Assembly: GCA_017615795.1 (NCBI GenBank)
Contig: JAFZZK010000051.1
Location: 1-39,128 of the forward strand
Source of the DNA: Bacteroidales bacterium
Lineage (GTDB): Bacteria; Bacteroidota; Bacteroidia; Bacteroidales; WCHB1-69
DNA: 39,128 nt
Direction of reading: 5' to 3'
Numbering within the stretch: the stretch's first letter is position 1; the number at the start of each line of letters is the position of its first letter. The notes under the pieces are model-generated. The model made no database searches and was not told the origin of the DNA. It saw nothing but the letters and a program-made list of their open reading frames with translations. Below are positions 38,788-39,128 of this stretch, in pieces. A program made the translations under genes and the position numbers.

Positions 38788-38795
38788 CAAAAATA
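38788..38795 (-). promoter_or_regulatory. Predicted -7 element (TATTTTTG) for DUF5618 paralogue 1
   Basis: The minus strand reads TTGTATTTTTGCACTGG, a full TAnnTTTG match 38 bases before the ATG. The core TATTTTTGCAC is shared with the second copy's promoter. Confidence 0.7.
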
Positions 38796-38931
38796 CAAGA
38801 TTGTTTTATTATTTCAATACTTGTTAAATTTTTTATATTACACTTACAATCAAAATATTATGGAATTCTTCCAAAATAATTTTAATTATTGATTGTTAAT
38901 CATACATTGTGATTTTGCAAAAAATTCAGGA
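38796..38931. other. AT-rich non-coding spacer
   Basis: About 135 bases of AT-rich sequence between the DUF5618 promoter and the hairpin repeat. No gene, hairpin or motif is seen in it. Confidence 0.6.
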
Positions 38932-39128
38932 GGTTCCGCGCGCTTCGCGCGCGGAATGGTGAGTGGCACCCAAAGAGGAAAACTATGGGCGGCGGCAGGA
39001 AAAGCAATCCTGTTTGCACTCGCAACCCGCCGCCGCCCCTCTTTTTCCCCACGCGCGCCCCCACCATTCCGCCAGCTCCGCTGGCGGAACCTCAAAATAT
39101 AACCCACATATTAGCCCCTGGCGGAACC
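38932..39128. repeat. Inverted pair of REP-like hairpin elements plus part of a third
   Basis: Hairpin 1 (38934-38956) is TTCCGCGCG-CTTCG-CGCGCGGAA. Hairpin 2 (39067-39089) is TTCCGCCAGC-TCC-GCTGGCGGAA. The flanks are the same in opposite orientation: GAGGTTCCG on one side and CGGAATGGTG on the other. Between them CCAAAGAGG and GGGCGGCGGC face GCCGCCGCCC and CCTCTTTTT, so the whole block can fold as one long inverted repeat. CCCCTGGCGGAACC at 39115-39128 starts a third copy cut by the window edge. Short open frames here are not credible genes. Confidence 0.75.

Overview
The window looks like a chromosomal segment of an anaerobic, fermentative member of the Bacteroidota, probably Bacteroidales. 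It carries two kinds of type IX secretion (T9SS) cargo tail, TonB-receptor-like outer membrane barrels, and promoters with the Bacteroidota -7 consensus TAnnTTTG instead of E. coli-type boxes. Acetate kinase and the [FeFe]-hydrogenase maturase HydG point to fermentation with hydrogen turnover. I see no tRNA, rRNA, CRISPR array, transposase or phage gene.

Layout. (1) 1-1188: 3' end of a secreted multidomain protein with a type B T9SS tail. It is followed by a 486-base gap holding a structured dispersed repeat and a promoter. (2) 1675-15402: a three-gene operon encoding a 641-aa outer membrane barrel, a giant 3185-aa secreted protein of unknown function, and a 722-aa protein with about five fibronectin type III domains. 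It ends in a strong hairpin that also faces the convergent SulP operon. This is the best candidate for an undescribed system. (3) 25418 down to 15452 (minus): aspS, Wzz, O-antigen ligase/polymerase, flippase, TonB-receptor-like barrel and SulP transporter, packed tightly enough to be one transcript. (4) 27534 down to 25528 (minus): a TM1266-type hydrogenase regulator, hydG and a tiny PspC protein, ending in a hairpin just before the aspS promoter. (5) 27719-28918: ackA, divergent from the hydrogenase operon. (6) 28919-29504: a non-coding stretch with the second, inverted copy of the dispersed repeat and two further palindromes. (7) 29505-31364: grpE-dnaJ. (8) 35822 down to 31397 (minus): a gingipain-like C25 peptidase with a type A T9SS tail, surE and a small membrane protein. 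(9) 36031-37838: 5-formyltetrahydrofolate cyclo-ligase and peptidase T. (10) 38750 down to 37915 (minus): tandem DUF5618-like paralogues, each with its own promoter. (11) 38932-39128: an inverted pair of REP-like hairpins and part of a third at the edge.

The genes mix housekeeping functions (aspS, grpE, dnaJ, surE, pepT, folate metabolism) with cell-surface functions (polysaccharide assembly, T9SS cargo, outer membrane barrels). Domain assignments come from motif recognition by eye. No database search was run.
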